NCBI RefSeq assembly: GCF_000002995.4
Contig: NW_025062478.1
Span: forward strand, 3,944,001 to 4,008,000
DNA: 64,000 nt
Direction: 5' to 3'
Origin: Brugia malayi
Taxonomy: Eukaryota; Nematoda; Chromadorea; Rhabditida; Onchocercidae
The notes below the pieces were generated by a model. That model was not told the DNA's origin. It did no database searches and worked only from the letters and a program-made list of their open reading frames with translations. Shown piece by piece: positions 27,577 through 38,861 of the stretch. The position numbers and the translations under genes are program-made. Each line of letters begins with the position of its first letter. Positions within the stretch are counted from its first letter, which is position 1.

Positions 27577-30500
27577 ATGGATCTTTTTCTTCTCCTTACA
27601 ATACTTATGGCCAAATTTACGTTACGTCAAGCGCAACAACATTCTCTAAATAATCATCAATCAGATTTTACTAACGATCAACACTTCGACGTACATATTA
27701 CAAGCAGTCAGCCTCAGGTAAACATTTCACAAATCCTTTTTACATTTCATTTCCAATTTAATCATTTCTTAATTAATTTTTAACTACTGTGAATTTTTCG
27801 TTTTTTTTTTTTTTTTTTTTTGTAACTGTGCTCAAAAATTGAAATGTCGTCTTTGTATTTATTAGCTATTTCGTATAAAAAATTTTAATGAGTATTAGAA
27901 TGAATCAAACCATATCCAAATTATAGTATGAAAAAAAAATGAATGAGCATAGAATTGATATATTTTAAGAAATCAAATCAAATGACATAATTTCATCAGT
28001 TGTCTTTTTAAACTTTAAAAAAGTTTATTAACAAAAAAAGAGAGGAAAAAAATTTAAAAATAAAAATCAAAATACACAATAATTAATTGATTTTAGAAGT
28101 ATATTACTTGCATGATCAAAAAATTTTTAATAATTATTCCTTACCAATTTTTTCAATGGAATAATAATTGCGATTATTAATGGATTTTTTTTTGACCAGA
28201 AAAAGAAATAAATAATATATCGGAATTGATTTTGCAATAATTAATTATATAATTCTTATCATTACGTCAATAAATAATATATCAGAACTTATTTGTAATG
28301 ATGAATTATTATAATTGTTATCATTTTATCAACAAATCCTAATTAATCTTCAACTTTGCCAACTATTTTTTACTACATCTAACTTATGTGATTGATTTTT
28401 TAGAAAGTATTATGCAAAACTTTGTTATTTCATTTCAATTTGCCCAAGTAAAACTATTTTATAAAATCCATTAAATTCTTCCTCTCCCTCTCTCTTCCTT
28501 TCTGCTTGTCTCTTTCCTTTATTTTCCTTCTATGCTTCTCTTCTCTTCCATCTTCTTTTTCCTCACAATTAAATCAACATTGGAGGAAAGAAGGAAGAAA
28601 GCGAATGATAACATTTAAAGTGGCTCTAGGTATTGCATTCCAATGAACAGATGAAAAAGATAAGGAAAGAAGAGGAGGAGGAAGAGAAGGAAAAGGAGGA
28701 GAAATAGAAGGAAGAGGGGGAGGAAAAGGAGGAGGAAGAGAAGGAAGAGGAGGAGGGAAAGAAGGAAGAAAAGAAGGAGGAAGAGAAGGAAGAGGAGGAG
28801 AAAAAAAGAATTGGTGACAGGAATTAAAAAAAAAGGAGAGAGAGAGAAGGGATATTAAGTATTAATTAAGAAAGAAAAAATATGAAACATATTTAAATAA
28901 GTAAATAAATGAACAAATAAAAATTATGTATAAAAATTGAATAAATATAGCAATTAAAAAACAAATTTAAAGGAAAAATTTTTAAATTTTAATCTGACTA
29001 AACAAAAAAAAAATGAGAACTTTTTTCTTTTTTTTGATTAAAATTGAATCGTAAAATAGGTAAACACAATGAAGCTATTTGAGCTCATACTTCAAAACAA
29101 ATTTCATGTCTTTGATAAGTATCAGTATAGGAAATTGCCATCTTTCGAGAGTGCATTGCATCATTTAATTTCATTTTCAACATACAGATGAGGTTGAGAG
29201 GGAACAGGAAAAAGCAAAGTGAAATGAAAAACAGAATTATTTTAAAATGGAATTTGTAAGCAAATGAAATAAAAAGCTTAAGTAAGATATGATGCTGCTC
29301 TATAACATTCTTTATAGCTCTTTAAATAGGACTGATTTAAGATGAAGCTTGAAAGCCTGAAGCTAAAGCCAAAAGCTTTTTCGTTTGATCCAGAAAAAAA
29401 AAGAGGGAAAGAAAAGAAAAAGGAAAAAAAAAAGGGGAAAAAAGAAAATGTATATTAAAAATTTGTAATAATTTTTGATGAAAATTCTTGATTTTATTAT
29501 TCATTGTTTTCTTTATTTCTTTCTTCTTATTTCGTTCTTTTTTTTTTTCAGGAAAAGGACTTCCGTAATGCGGATGATAATTTTCCGGAAGGAAGGCTGG
29601 TTTTTTAAACATTTTCTTTTTTAATTTTATCTTGCAATCATACTCTTTTTGTCTAATTATTATGATATTCAGTGCCATTATAATTAAGTAAAGATTATAA
29701 AATTCACCTGAATCGTTTTTATCACCTCAGTATCACACATTATCATAATTTGTTATCACGTTAATAAAAATATCTGTGCATATCATTTATCTTAAAAAAA
29801 AAAAAAACACGTGTCATACGCATCATTTCACTACGCCATTATATTTATCAGAACGTAAAATTTTCTGCTTTTTCTAAAAATATGTAACAATAAGAAAATC
29901 TGTTTGTTAATTTAAATATAATTTTGTTTATTTTATAACTTCAGTTTCCACGAAAAAAATTTGAAAATAATCATTTGCAGTTCAAATCCGCCACACAATC
30001 CTTATATGAAAACTGCCTTCGATAGCAATTTCAAAACTCACACAATATGTGAATCGTGGAATTCCGGTAATCAACCGGATGATTTACTTTGGTTCGAATT
30101 TCTTCGAATTACATTTTTTCATCCTTTAGAAAGTTTTATTTTTAACTTAAGAAATTAAAGTTTGTATAAATTTATATGGAAATTTCTAGCATTAATTACA
30201 CTATATAATGATAAATGAACAATTTGCGAATATTATACTCATTTCATGTTACGACAAAATTTAATTATCGTTATGTGTGCTAAAATTTTATTGTTGTATT
30301 ACTTTAGTATTCTTGCAAAAATACTATTCCAACATTTTTATATTACATTTGTGTTACTTACTACAATGACACATTGTATTTGTATTATATTATTTTAGTA
30401 ATTTTATACTGTATTACTCCAATTTTATTTTATAGTGTTTTAGAATTTTTTTCATTTTTGTTGTATTACTTCGGTAGCTTATAGAAAAGAAAAAGAAACT

Positions 30501-31996
30501 AATTTACGAATGAATATGTGCTAAAATGCTTATAAATAGCTTAGCTATTGAAACAAAGGTATTACTACAGGTTCCACTGTATAACTTCTTACTGTGCAGT
30601 AGCTATCGAATCCTACCGTATGACAGTAATACGGTACATCATATTATATCATACCGTATGACAAATCTACGGTACATCCTATCGTGAAACGGTTTATAAT
30701 GTTTCTTATTTGACAGGACAGAACCGGCGGATCGTTTGTTACGAATCATTGGTAATGGCGTTGTCAAGGATGGATATAATATGTTTATGACACCAAGTCA
30801 AGCTGAAGGTCCATATTTTCCTATAAAATTTTAAGATTAAAGAGGAGAGACTTGCAATAATGATTTAAAAAAAATTCTCTTTCTAATTAATTCAAACTTT
30901 TGGCTTTATATATATATATTGTTCTCAATTTTTAGAAAAAAGCAAACAGAAAATAAATCTTTTGCATAAACATAGGAAGAAGACATCAATACATTAGAAA
31001 TTATTTAAAATTTATAGTAATTTACAGGTAAAACAACGGTAGTATCGGTCGCTATATACATTGAGTCTATGTCATCGTTCAGAACACAAACAATGGTTAA
31101 TAATTTCAAATTTGATTTTGAATTCTATACTATAGTTGTTTTCTTTTTACGTTAATTAAATATGATAATTACATATCGCTTTAAATATAGAAGAATACGA
31201 GTTAATTTCTTTTCTATTTTTCAAAAAGTTCAATAGAGTTGAACTGTTTTGCTTTTTTTTTTTTCAATTCTTTAAGTTTTTTTTTTTTTTTTTTTTTGCA
31301 GGATTTCGAAGTTGATATGTACCTTGCTCTGGGCTGGTATGATCGTCGTTTAGCTCATAACTGTACACATCCAGTACTTGTCACACATAAATTCATTGTT
31401 GATCGCTTGTGGCAGCCTGACCTTTACTTTGTTAATTCCAAATTTGCCTACCTCCAAGAAGTGACAACGCCAAATTTCATGGTCATCGTTTATCCTGATG
31501 GTTTAATTTTCAAATCTATGAGGTATGCTAACCTTACCATATTTCAGCTAGCAAATTTTATGTTCAAATTTTTAATGCTAGCGTTTGGGTATTGTTAATA
31601 TTTTAGGTTCTAAATACAAGATGAAAAAAAAAAAAATGTGAATTGGCTAAGTTTTTTTTTTATTTTCATGTTTTAATTTTTATTTTTATGAATTTTTTAT
31701 CACGATATGGTAAAAGAGATAATAATTTAGAGATTTTCATTTCACATTTTCTATCTTTACTTCGATAAAAATAATTAAAACAAAATAGTTTATGAATTTT
31801 AAAACTTTACCTTAAATCATAAGTATACATTACTAATGACACAGAAATTCCTTTACTGACATTAATGTGCTATCTTTTGCATACTGTTTTCTAATTTTAT
31901 ACTTTTTATTTATTTTTTGGCTTAAAAAAAAAAAAAAAAGAATGCTTAAGTTTTATTCTCAGACATTGTTTTTAGGAAATACGCGAAATCTTTGAT

Positions 31997-32030
<34 letters not shown>

Positions 32031-35000
32031 AAAATAAGCATTAGAAATTTGTAAATTTTCTCTTTATTTATCAACAATTTCTCATTTCTTCTTTTTTTTT
32101 TGGGCACATAAAAGAAAAATTAAAATTTAATCTTTCAGATTGGATGTGACATTATCTTGTATGATGGATTTACAACGTTTCCCCATGGATAAACAAGAAT
32201 GCCCACTTATTATCCAAAGCTGTATGCTTTATCATTTTTTTTTTTGTTTTGTCTTCTCATGGGAACATTTAAACTGAGCATCAAAATGTTTTCTCTCTCT
32301 TCCTCTCTCTCTAAAAAATTGAAAATATTTCTTTGCTAAAATACTACGACTTAAAATTATCTCTATCTTAAATCTATGCAAATTTGCGCTTCTGTCGCAT
32401 GTTAAAGTTTAAAAAGAAAAACGAAGTGAAATTGCGAAAATCAAAATCCAAAAAATTTTTCTTGCAAGAATGATTTATCATACAAAAATATGCATATATC
32501 CTTTACTTATATGCATATATTTTGAGAAAATAAATAAATAATATGTTTATTTATTTCTTTTTCTCTCTCTGGATAGAATTGATATACAATATCATAATGT
32601 ATTCGAATTTCATTACTTATTACTACCTTGATTACATATACATTAATTTGAAATCTGGTATTATAATATGTTCATAGCTAATTACTTAATATTATATGTA
32701 ACATAATGCGATATTCAATTCATATGTACTTCATAACAAAGTGAAATCTTTTTAATTTCCTCTAAATATTTTAATAGCAATCAGTCAACAACGATAATAC
32801 AACTTATCAAATATAATAATATTTACAGATGCTTACGTAGAGAATTTAGTAAATCTAACATGGCATGAAGATCCACCGTATTTTCCATTCGGAAGTAATA
32901 GCGAAATTAAAACAAACGATATGGTTATCACAAATACAAGATTTGAGAAGTGCCTAACACCGTATCAAATGTTTCGCGGTTTTGGTAACTATTTTGGTTT
33001 GATTGCAACGACATTAAATTGTAAAAATCTTAGATTATGGAAATTATAAAAATATTAATTTATAAAAACTTTATTTTTGCATTTTTTTCTGGTTTTTATT
33101 AGCAAACTGTTTTTGTTATACAGTAAATTTAATAGTTTGAGGAAATAGTTTACTTAAAATTAAGACTATTAAAATAACCACATCAAAGCAATAAACTTTT
33201 AATCAATAAATTAGTATGCTAATAAAAAGTAAGCAAACGAAAAATGATGAGAATAAATTATGAGAAAAGTACATATGTATAGTGATGATTCGTTATCATA
33301 TTATCATCTAGTCTTATCATCCCTCCTTCCGCTATTTCAATGAGTGAGTTTTTAAAATATTTGATTATTTTATCTAACAAATATATTTTACTATTATTAT
33401 TTTTTTTTCCTTCGACAAGTTATTATAAACTTTTTTATTCGGTATTTTAATGAGGTAATTATCAATTAAATAAATTGCACCTGTTGTCAGGTAATTGGTC
33501 ATGTATTCGGGGATTCATAATCATGAAACGATTAATGTTATTTCATGTAATACAAACATATTTTCCATCAGCAATGCTTGTTTCCATCTCGTGGATGAGC
33601 TTTTGGCTTGACCCACGTGCTTCACCAGCTCGTGTGACACTGACCATTACTACATTACTTACACTGACCACAATGAGTAATGGTGCAAGACAAGATTTGC
33701 CACAGGTTCGCTTCGTTTTTTTTTTTTTCGAATATTTTATTTAAATTAAAACATTTCAAAAAAGTGACATTTTTTTTTTTTCGAATATTTTATTTAAATT
33801 AAAACATTTCAAAAAAGTGACATTTTTTTTTTTTTTTTGCTTGATATTCTTCTTTATATTGTAGCATATATCTCGGCTAATTCAGTTTAAAATAAAGAAA
33901 TGATAAAATTATTTTGTTAAATAAAAAATAAGTGATAAAAGTTGAAAGGAGAAATACTGAAAAGAAAATAAGAAGATTAGTTAAATAATGCAATGTAATG
34001 AAAGGTTTTTTTTTCTATTATTTGTTTTATCAAATATAGTTTCAGTAGAAAAATAAAAAAAAAAAAAAAAGTGAAAAAAGGAGTTATTCTTCAAATATAT
34101 TAGAAATAACGAGGATATATTGTCTTATTATACTTAAGTACTCAAATTAATATTACACTTTTAATATACTTGCATATTAAAATTAGTTCATTATATTTCA
34201 AGTTAAATATTTTTAGTTCATATTTTCTTTCCTTATCAGTTCTTATTTTACACTGCTTCTTGTTCTCCTATTTTCATATTTTTATCAATTAAAATAAGAA
34301 TTTCAGGTTAGCTATATCAAAGCATTGGATATTTGGTTGACATTCTCACAGGTTCCTTTCGATCTTTTCTTCTCTTTCACTACATATTATATTACTTACA
34401 TTTATAATAATTTATGTTTCTATTCAACAATTTTTCATCTTTTATTTGATCATTTCTTAAAAATCTTTCGTTTGAAAAAAAAAAAATGAAAATTATCAAT
34501 TTGTGAAGATTTGAAGTTTATTTTCATTAATTTAATTAATGTGCAGGCAAGTTTTCTCTTCAATCATAAATATGAAAACAATTTAATTTATAACATAACT
34601 CATTATTTATTTAATAAATTTTTATTTGTAAAATTAAGCTATTTCAAAGTCAAAAATTTCTATTATCATTATTAAATGTTAGTATCAGAATTTTATCGTA
34701 CACTTAATTAACTTTTATCATACTATAATATTTGTATTGAATGATTATTAAGAATAGAAATGTTTCAACCATTCATACTTTAACAATTTATTTTTGATTT
34801 TGGAACGGCACTATAATTATTAAATGTCAATATTAGTATTTATAGATTTATTTTTATTAATCAGTTTATAAAATTGATAAATGAAAATAAAAAAATAATG
34901 AAGATTTTAAAAATGTGTAGATCTATAAAATTAATTAATGAAGATAAAAAAGCTTGATAGAGATTTAAAGAACTTTCAGATCTATAAAATTAATTAATAA

Positions 35001-36953
35001 AGATAATAGTAAAGATTAATTAATAAAAATTAACTAATAATGATCTTTTTTAGGCATTGATATTTCTCGTATTGTTGGAGTATTCATTTGTCAGCTATTA
35101 TTTAACCAAGCGTGACTATAATTGCATACATCGTCGTGTTTTTGGTACCACTGAACTTTATCCTGAAATGGAAAAAGTAAAAAAAAAATTATTTTATTTA
35201 TAAATAATAAATTTTAAGCAAATTTTAAATGGATTTTAATTGTATTTTAGCAGTGATTCTGGTAAAATCGTTTTGAAGTGATTTTTTAATTTCAATATTT
35301 CTCTCTTATTTATTTATCTTTTTTTTTTTTTTTGGTTCATATTTAAGCTTTTTATTTATTGATAATAAATTTTGAAGTGTTTTAGAAGAAATTAGGTGCG
35401 CAAAATCCATCATTGACCAGCACAAGGAGATATTCCATAGACAATGGTCACACAAATATAACAAATACATATTCATTGACCGCTGGACTAACACGATGTT
35501 TACGTAACACAGCAGTAAATAATTCAAATTTATAATTAAAAATACTAAAATAGATTGATCAATTGTTTTCATAATTAAATTGAATTAATTTTTCTGTTTT
35601 TTGTTGCTGAAGATAGAAAAAAAGTTAAAGTAATAATAATTGTTTAATACTAACTTTATAAATTTGTTTCAATTTAATAAAGTTAAATTTTTTAAAGTGA
35701 AATTTATTTATCTGTTTTCTTTACATTATAAAATATACGTATATATATTGACTTTAATAATTAAGTTTTTTTTTTTTGATTAATTAATAAATGCTTCCAA
35801 AATTATCTTTCCAATGTATAAAAAAGAATAAATGAATTTCTGTGTCGGATTGTATTATTATTTATTTAATTAAATCAAATTAATTTTAATCTATTAAAGA
35901 TTAATTTGAAACAAAAAAAATTGAATATTTCTTTTTAGACATTAGTTGCTAAAACATACAATGAACATGATAAAATTTTCAATAATCTCGACATTTCAAA
36001 GCCATGTCAAAAATGTATGGCATCGAATGAATTTGTTGCACGACAAATTGATCATTGTAAGTCATTTTAAGTATTTGAATCAATATATGTAAGTTATTTC
36101 AAGTATTTAAATTAATACATGTAAGTTATTTTAATGTAATTCATATTAAAACATATAATAATTTAAGGAAAGTATTCCAGTTATACTTGTAATTTATATC
36201 AATTAATTTACAAATTTGAATTAACTGGAATGATTTTTTTTTTTTTGAATTAAAACTTTAAATTATTTTCAATTGCAACCAACAAAATTCATTTTATTTC
36301 CACAGCTATATTTTATTATTATTTATTCACTAATTTAGTATATTTCTTACTAAATATGCTAATATGTTATTTTAACTTGTTAAATAAAAATGAGAAATAT
36401 GGTTTGCTTGAGATTATTGTCACAGATCGTATTAATTTTTACTATTCTACCTTTTTTTTTAGATTTATAATTGCTTAATTTCAATTAAGTATGACAGTAA
36501 TATTTTTAAATTGTTTCCATTAATTTCAATTAATGAATTTTTTTTTTTTGAATAATAAAAATACATATTTGCAAAAATGACGAAGTTTTTAAAGCTAATT
36601 AATGCTAGCTTTGATCAAAATCATTTTTTATTATTATAATCAATCATTTAAAATACATTATAATCATCAAACTATTTTTAATTATAATTAAAGCTAGCAA
36701 TAATTAGCTAAGATTAATTAAAACAGTTGTGTTTTCTGTTTGAAATTAATCAAAGTATCTTTGAAGAAAAAAAAATTTTTTTTTTTTTGAACAAATTTAA
36801 TAAAAAAATTTATGTATTTATTTTGTAAATTTTAAGTGATAATGAAAATTTAATGAATATTTTATAGATAGTCGAGTCATATTTCCATCAGTATTTTTAC
36901 TCTTTTCCACCTGTTATTGGTTATACTACAGTTGGTACACTAACGAAGATTAA
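27577..36953 (+). CDS. Cys-loop ligand-gated anion channel subunit
   Basis: Fourteen exons give about 531 residues: 27577-27717, 29552-29595 (GC donor), 29981-30066, 30722-30808, 31028-31095, 31302-31522, 32139-32221, 32829-32978, 33491-33705, 34307-34351, 35054-35176, 35386-35514, 35939-36056, 36868-36953 (TAA). It has a signal-like N-terminus (MDLFLLLTILMAKF), a ligand-binding domain with RLWQPDLYFVNSKF, the 13-residue Cys loop CMMDLQRFPMDKQEC, and a second cysteine pair in loop C (CLTPYQMFRGNWSC). M1 follows KRLMLFHVIQTYFPS. M2 carries the Pro-Ala-Arg of anion-selective channels (SPARVTLTITTLLTLTT). M3 lies within WLTFSQALIFLVLLEYSF. A long intracellular loop leads to SRVIFPSVFLLF and M4. 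The second disulphide and PAR motif place it with Gly/Glu/ACh-type anion channels. It resembles nematode ACC/LGC subunits, but the exact ligand is open. Exons 6-14 are firm; the exon 2 junction is the weakest. Confidence 0.93.
28480..28860. repeat. Pyrimidine tract followed by long polypurine tract (intron 1 of the channel gene)
   Basis: 28480-28562 is almost all C/T. 28650-28850 is almost all A/G with AAGGAGGAGGAAGAG-type repeats. The two tracts are complementary in character about 90 bp apart, so they could pair in the transcript or form triplex DNA. Confidence 0.7.
30614..30674. repeat. Two tandem ACCGTA/TACGGT hairpins in intron 3 of the channel gene
   Basis: TACCGTAT-GACAGTA-ATACGGTA (30614-30636) is a perfect stem-loop. 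38 bp on, TACCGTA-TGACAAATC-TACGGTA (30652-30674) repeats it with a changed loop. The pair ends 48 bp before exon 4 (30722). Confidence 0.75.
33729..33834. repeat. 53-bp tandem duplication in intron 9 of the channel gene
   Basis: CGAATATTTTATTTAAATTA...CAAAAAAGTGACAT plus a poly-T run occurs at 33729 and again at 33782 without change. It begins 24 nt after the exon 9 boundary (33705). Confidence 0.9.
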
Positions 36954-37084
36954 TTAAATTGCACTAAAACAATTTCAACCAGCAAAATTCATTTCACTTC
37001 CATAACTTTGCTCTACTATTAATTATTGCTAATTAATATAATTTATGTTGTTTTTCATCCATTGCAATTATTAATTTATTTTAC

Positions 37085-37090
37085 AATAAA
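37085..37090 (+). terminator. Candidate poly(A) signal of the channel gene
   Basis: AATAAA lies 132 nt after the TAA at 36951-36953. Support is positional only. Confidence 0.35.
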
Positions 37091-37132
37091 TTTATGCATA
37101 ATTTTCATATTTTCATGCAAATAATATCATAG

Positions 37133-37192
37133 TGTCATACGTGTAAAAAACATCGCTGCGTGTATCAATAATGAATATGGTAGACGTATGAC
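37133..37192 (+). other. Orphan exon-like segment bounded by a 9-bp inverted repeat
   Basis: It is preceded by ATATCATAG and followed by a consensus donor GTAAGTG. Exactly one frame is open, giving VIRVKNIAACINNEYGRRM. The ends are perfect inverted repeats: GTCATACGT (37134-37142) and ACGTATGAC (37184-37192). The channel gene already ends at 36953, and the 2-nt overhang does not fit the exon at 39148, so its gene is unknown. It may be an exon of an alternative transcript or a small hairpin element. Confidence 0.3.
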
Positions 37193-37639
37193 GTAAGTGT
37201 TGTACGCTTACTTTGTTTTATTAGTTAATATTTGAAATGCTTCCTTTTCACTCTTCATAATTATTTTAAAGCGCTCTTACCATATGCAAATTTTAGACAA
37301 TTTATCAAGAAATATTACAGACAAATTTTATTATACTTATTATAAAATATTATAATAGAAAATTTTATTTCAATTATGCTAAGTTTAAAAATTTGCAATC
37401 TCTAAAGTTTAATACGCCAAATTTAAGCAAGCAATAATGCAAACACAATTTTGCACTTAAAGTTAAATCATTTGAAATGTTTAATTTTGGAATATTTAAA
37501 TCATTGAAATATTTGAATTATTTGAAGTATGTAATAGTGCAACTGAAATATTTAATTAAGAAAAAATTACAATTCTTACTGCCAAGGAGGACAGTAAAGT
37601 TGAAATCATATTTATGTTTCTTTTCAATAAACTTTTAAG

Positions 37640-37955
37640 CTATAGGATTCCGGAAGGTAATGTAATATAAGACGTAATGTAGGGATACTGTGCAATATGG
37701 GTGCTACAAGAAGTGAAGTTGAATTCCGGACAGGAATTTAATGCAGTGATTAGTGTAGGTACGGAAAAGAATGTGACGCAGAGTTGGTGCAAGAGGATTC
37801 CGGGCAATGTTTTCATTAGTAATACTTCAGGATCCGAGCACATATGCAATATGATGATGCTATAAGAGATAATATAGGATTCCGAAAATTAATTTATTAG
37901 TAAAATTTCAGGACCCGGAAGAAATATGCAGCATAATGATGGTATGAGATACAAA
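37640..37955. repeat. Decayed tandem repeats, GGATTCCGG / CAGGACCCGG type
   Basis: TTAGTAATACTTCAGGATCC (about 37816) and TTAGTAAAATTTCAGGACCC (about 37897) begin similar segments of about 80 bp containing ATATGCAATATGATGATG / ATATGCAGCATAATGATG. GGATTCCGG variants recur at about 37645, 37725, 37796 and 37877. The open frame on the minus strand here is a reading of these repeats. Confidence 0.5.
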
Positions 37956-38861
37956 ATTTCACTATCTGTGCACTTTTTCTGAGAAAAAATTTGTTTTAAA
38001 TTCAAATATGCAAATTTTAGAACTGATAGCATTTTTTGCTTTCTATTTAGCATAAATATTTACAAAAATAGAATAACTTTTACTTACTTTCTTATCATAT
38101 CACTGTGAAGCGGTTCAATTATCAGTTAGTAAGTCAATAAATCATTTTAGATGACGTTAGCACCTATAACTTTCCATTTCATTTCTATGCTATTTTGCCT
38201 TTTTCTTTTATTTCATTTTTCATTTTACTTAAACAGTCAACCAAATGATAAGCTATTAAGCGGTATAATGATAATACATGATAAAATTTTAGATTAGCAA
38301 AATTATTCCCAAATAATTCAATATTCTTTCTTAATAATTGAAAAATATAATTTTTAATAAATATATTTATAAATTTAGAAAACAAAAAAATACATATTAC
38401 ATTCAAGAATTTTACGGAAAGAGTGAAATATTTCATACAACAGTAATAGTAAAACATAGGTGTAGAATTTTAGTATTATTCGAGATTTGTGACATAATAT
38501 TAAATCATAATCTTTTTATCAAAATGTTTTATATAATAAAGTTATATTAGAGAGGAAAGAAGGTAAAACATAAACTAAAGGGTGAAATATTCAATCAAAA
38601 TAATATTTGAAATAAATTTTTATCCAAAAAAAAAGTGAATAAACGAATAAAAGTATTGTTAACAGCAACAAGGATTTTACAATAAGACAACGAAATGATA
38701 ACAAAGATAAAAGATCATACAAAGGTTTAATTTTTAATTCATATCCTTTAATTAATTATTTTCATATATGTTTTATAACTCTTATACGTCAATAATACTT
38801 AAATATGAAGCTAATCAAGTATACGTAACGTTATGAAGGACATATTATAAAAAGTAGAGAA

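Larger units (their letters stand above)
36954..38861. other. Intergenic region between the channel and PDZ genes
   Basis: About 1.9 kb. It holds an AATAAA at 37085-37090 (132 nt after the channel stop, a possible poly(A) signal), an exon-like segment bounded by an inverted repeat (37133-37192), and a block of decayed repeats of unusual composition (about 37640-37955). No complete gene is seen. Confidence 0.55.

Noticed and set aside
29069..29191. 40-codon open frame inside intron 1 of the channel gene
   Set aside because: Non-repetitive, but no donor in frame joins it to exon 2; too short to support.
29337..29678. 113-codon minus-strand open frame
   Set aside because: Antisense to channel exon 2 and Lys/Phe low-complexity sequence.
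37640..37849. 69-codon minus-strand open frame with several cysteines
   Set aside because: It reads decayed GGATTCCGG-type repeats antisense; no splice partners or family recognised.
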